DNA of 6,053 bases, taken from assembly GCA_905210995.1 (NCBI GenBank), contig CAJLZE010000087.1, positions 1-6,053 on the forward strand, written 5' to 3'. The first letter of the stretch is position 1. Every line of letters starts with the position of its first letter. Under the pieces are notes generated by a model, which was not told the DNA's origin, made no database searches, and saw only the letters and a list, made by a program, of their open reading frames with translations. Made by a program: the position numbers and the translations under genes. Positions 5,612 to 6,053 of the stretch are shown piece by piece. Source of the DNA: an uncultured Anaerotruncus sp. (GTDB taxonomy: Bacteria > Bacillota > Clostridia > Oscillospirales > CAG-272).

Positions 5612-6020
5612 GCTTGCGCGCGAAAACCTCGGCGGGCACACGCTGGTGCTCTGCCGCGGCGGCGAGCTGATGATAAGCGATGCCCGCGGTGTATCTCCCA
5701 TGATGGACTATATTGCCGAAGGGCGCGATCTGCGCGGCTTTTCCGCTGCCGATGTCATTGTCGGAAAGGCGACAGCCATGCTTTTCGTAAAAGCGGGGAT
5801 CACCGCGGTTTATGCCGGTGTCGTATCTGCGGCGGGGAAGAAGTACCTTGAGGAGCACGGAGTGCCTCTCACCTTCGGCTCGGTCACAGAGCGGATAATG
5901 AACCGCGCGGGGACGGATTCCTGCCCGATGGAAAAAGCCGTCGGCGGTACCGACGACTGCGAGGAAGGCTATATACTGCTGAAAAAGCAGCTCTCGGCGC
6001 TCAGAAAAGCGGGCAAATAA
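5598..6020 (+). CDS. DUF1893 domain-containing protein
   Basis: This 140-residue soluble protein matches the DUF1893 family, which is common in Clostridia, Thermotoga and some archaea and has no established function. I recall a Thermotoga member (TM1506) with a cytidine-deaminase-like fold. Visible family features are the opening MTDLELARENL, a strand pair with LVLCRGGELMISDARGVSP (16-34), GKATAMLFVKAG (56-67), NRAGTDSCPMEKAV (102-115) and a C-terminal helix with EEGYILLKKQL. The deaminase HAE and PCxxC zinc motifs are absent, so it is unlikely to deaminate. C109 and possibly C121 are candidates for a functional site (inference). The start is ATG 5598, with AAGGAG (5582-5587) ten bases upstream. 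It overlaps the end of the aldo/keto reductase by 14 bases, so translation is probably coupled and the operon shared. The open frame back to 5322 is only a shadow of the upstream gene. No terminator is seen in the last 33 bases. Confidence 0.87.
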   Translation: MTDLELARENLGGHTLVLCRGGELMISDARGVSPMMDYIAEGRDLRGFSAADVIVGKATAMLFVKAGITAVYAGVVSAAGKKYLEEHGVPLTFGSVTERIMNRAGTDSCPMEKAVGGTDDCEEGYILLKKQLSALRKAGK

Positions 6021-6053
6021 AATAATGAAATAAAACGCTCCCGCGTGCGCATC

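Overview
The window looks like chromosome from a mid-to-high-GC Firmicute of the Clostridia, probably an anaerobic gut-type member of the Oscillospiraceae/Ruminococcaceae or a relative. This is inferred from three things: the promoters (TTGnnn-17 bp-TATAAT, often extended TG), the strong GGAGG-type ribosome sites, and the gene set. That set is a GH36 alpha-galactosidase, pyroglutamyl peptidase I, a barstar-like protein, a ferredoxin-type aldo/keto reductase and a DUF1893 protein. No phage, IS, CRISPR or RNA gene is visible.

Layout. (1) Positions 1-588, minus strand: the first 196 codons of a multi-pass membrane protein of unknown family, running off the left edge. (2) Positions 589-938: a roughly 350-base divergent intergenic region with a good sigma-A promoter facing each way, an inverted repeat next to the right-hand promoter and a small leader hairpin. 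(3) Positions 939-3113, plus strand: a complete cytoplasmic GH36 alpha-galactosidase with both catalytic aspartates, closed by a strong GC hairpin terminator at 3144-3192. (4) Positions 4272-3312, minus strand: a two-gene operon, pyroglutamyl peptidase I (pcp) then a barstar-family ribonuclease-inhibitor-like protein starting at GTG. (5) A second divergent region, 4273-4478, with back-to-back promoters. (6) Positions 4479-6020, plus strand: an aldo/keto reductase with a C-terminal 2x[4Fe-4S] domain, then a DUF1893 gene overlapping its 3' end by 14 bases.

The most notable observation is in the aldo/keto reductase. Its reading frame is broken after codon 154 by a perfect 5-base tandem duplication (TGCTC TGCTC, 4936-4945). 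Removing one copy restores a full-length 375-residue protein with an intact catalytic tetrad and eight cluster cysteines. It is therefore a very recent mutation, a strain variant or an assembly error.

The genes look like scavenging and housekeeping metabolism: alpha-galactoside breakdown, N-terminal pyroglutamate removal and flavin/iron-sulfur redox. The barstar-like gene has no visible ribonuclease partner. I do not see a convincing new multi-gene system. The items worth following are the frameshift, the orphan barstar, the unassigned membrane protein and the near-identical promoter cores.
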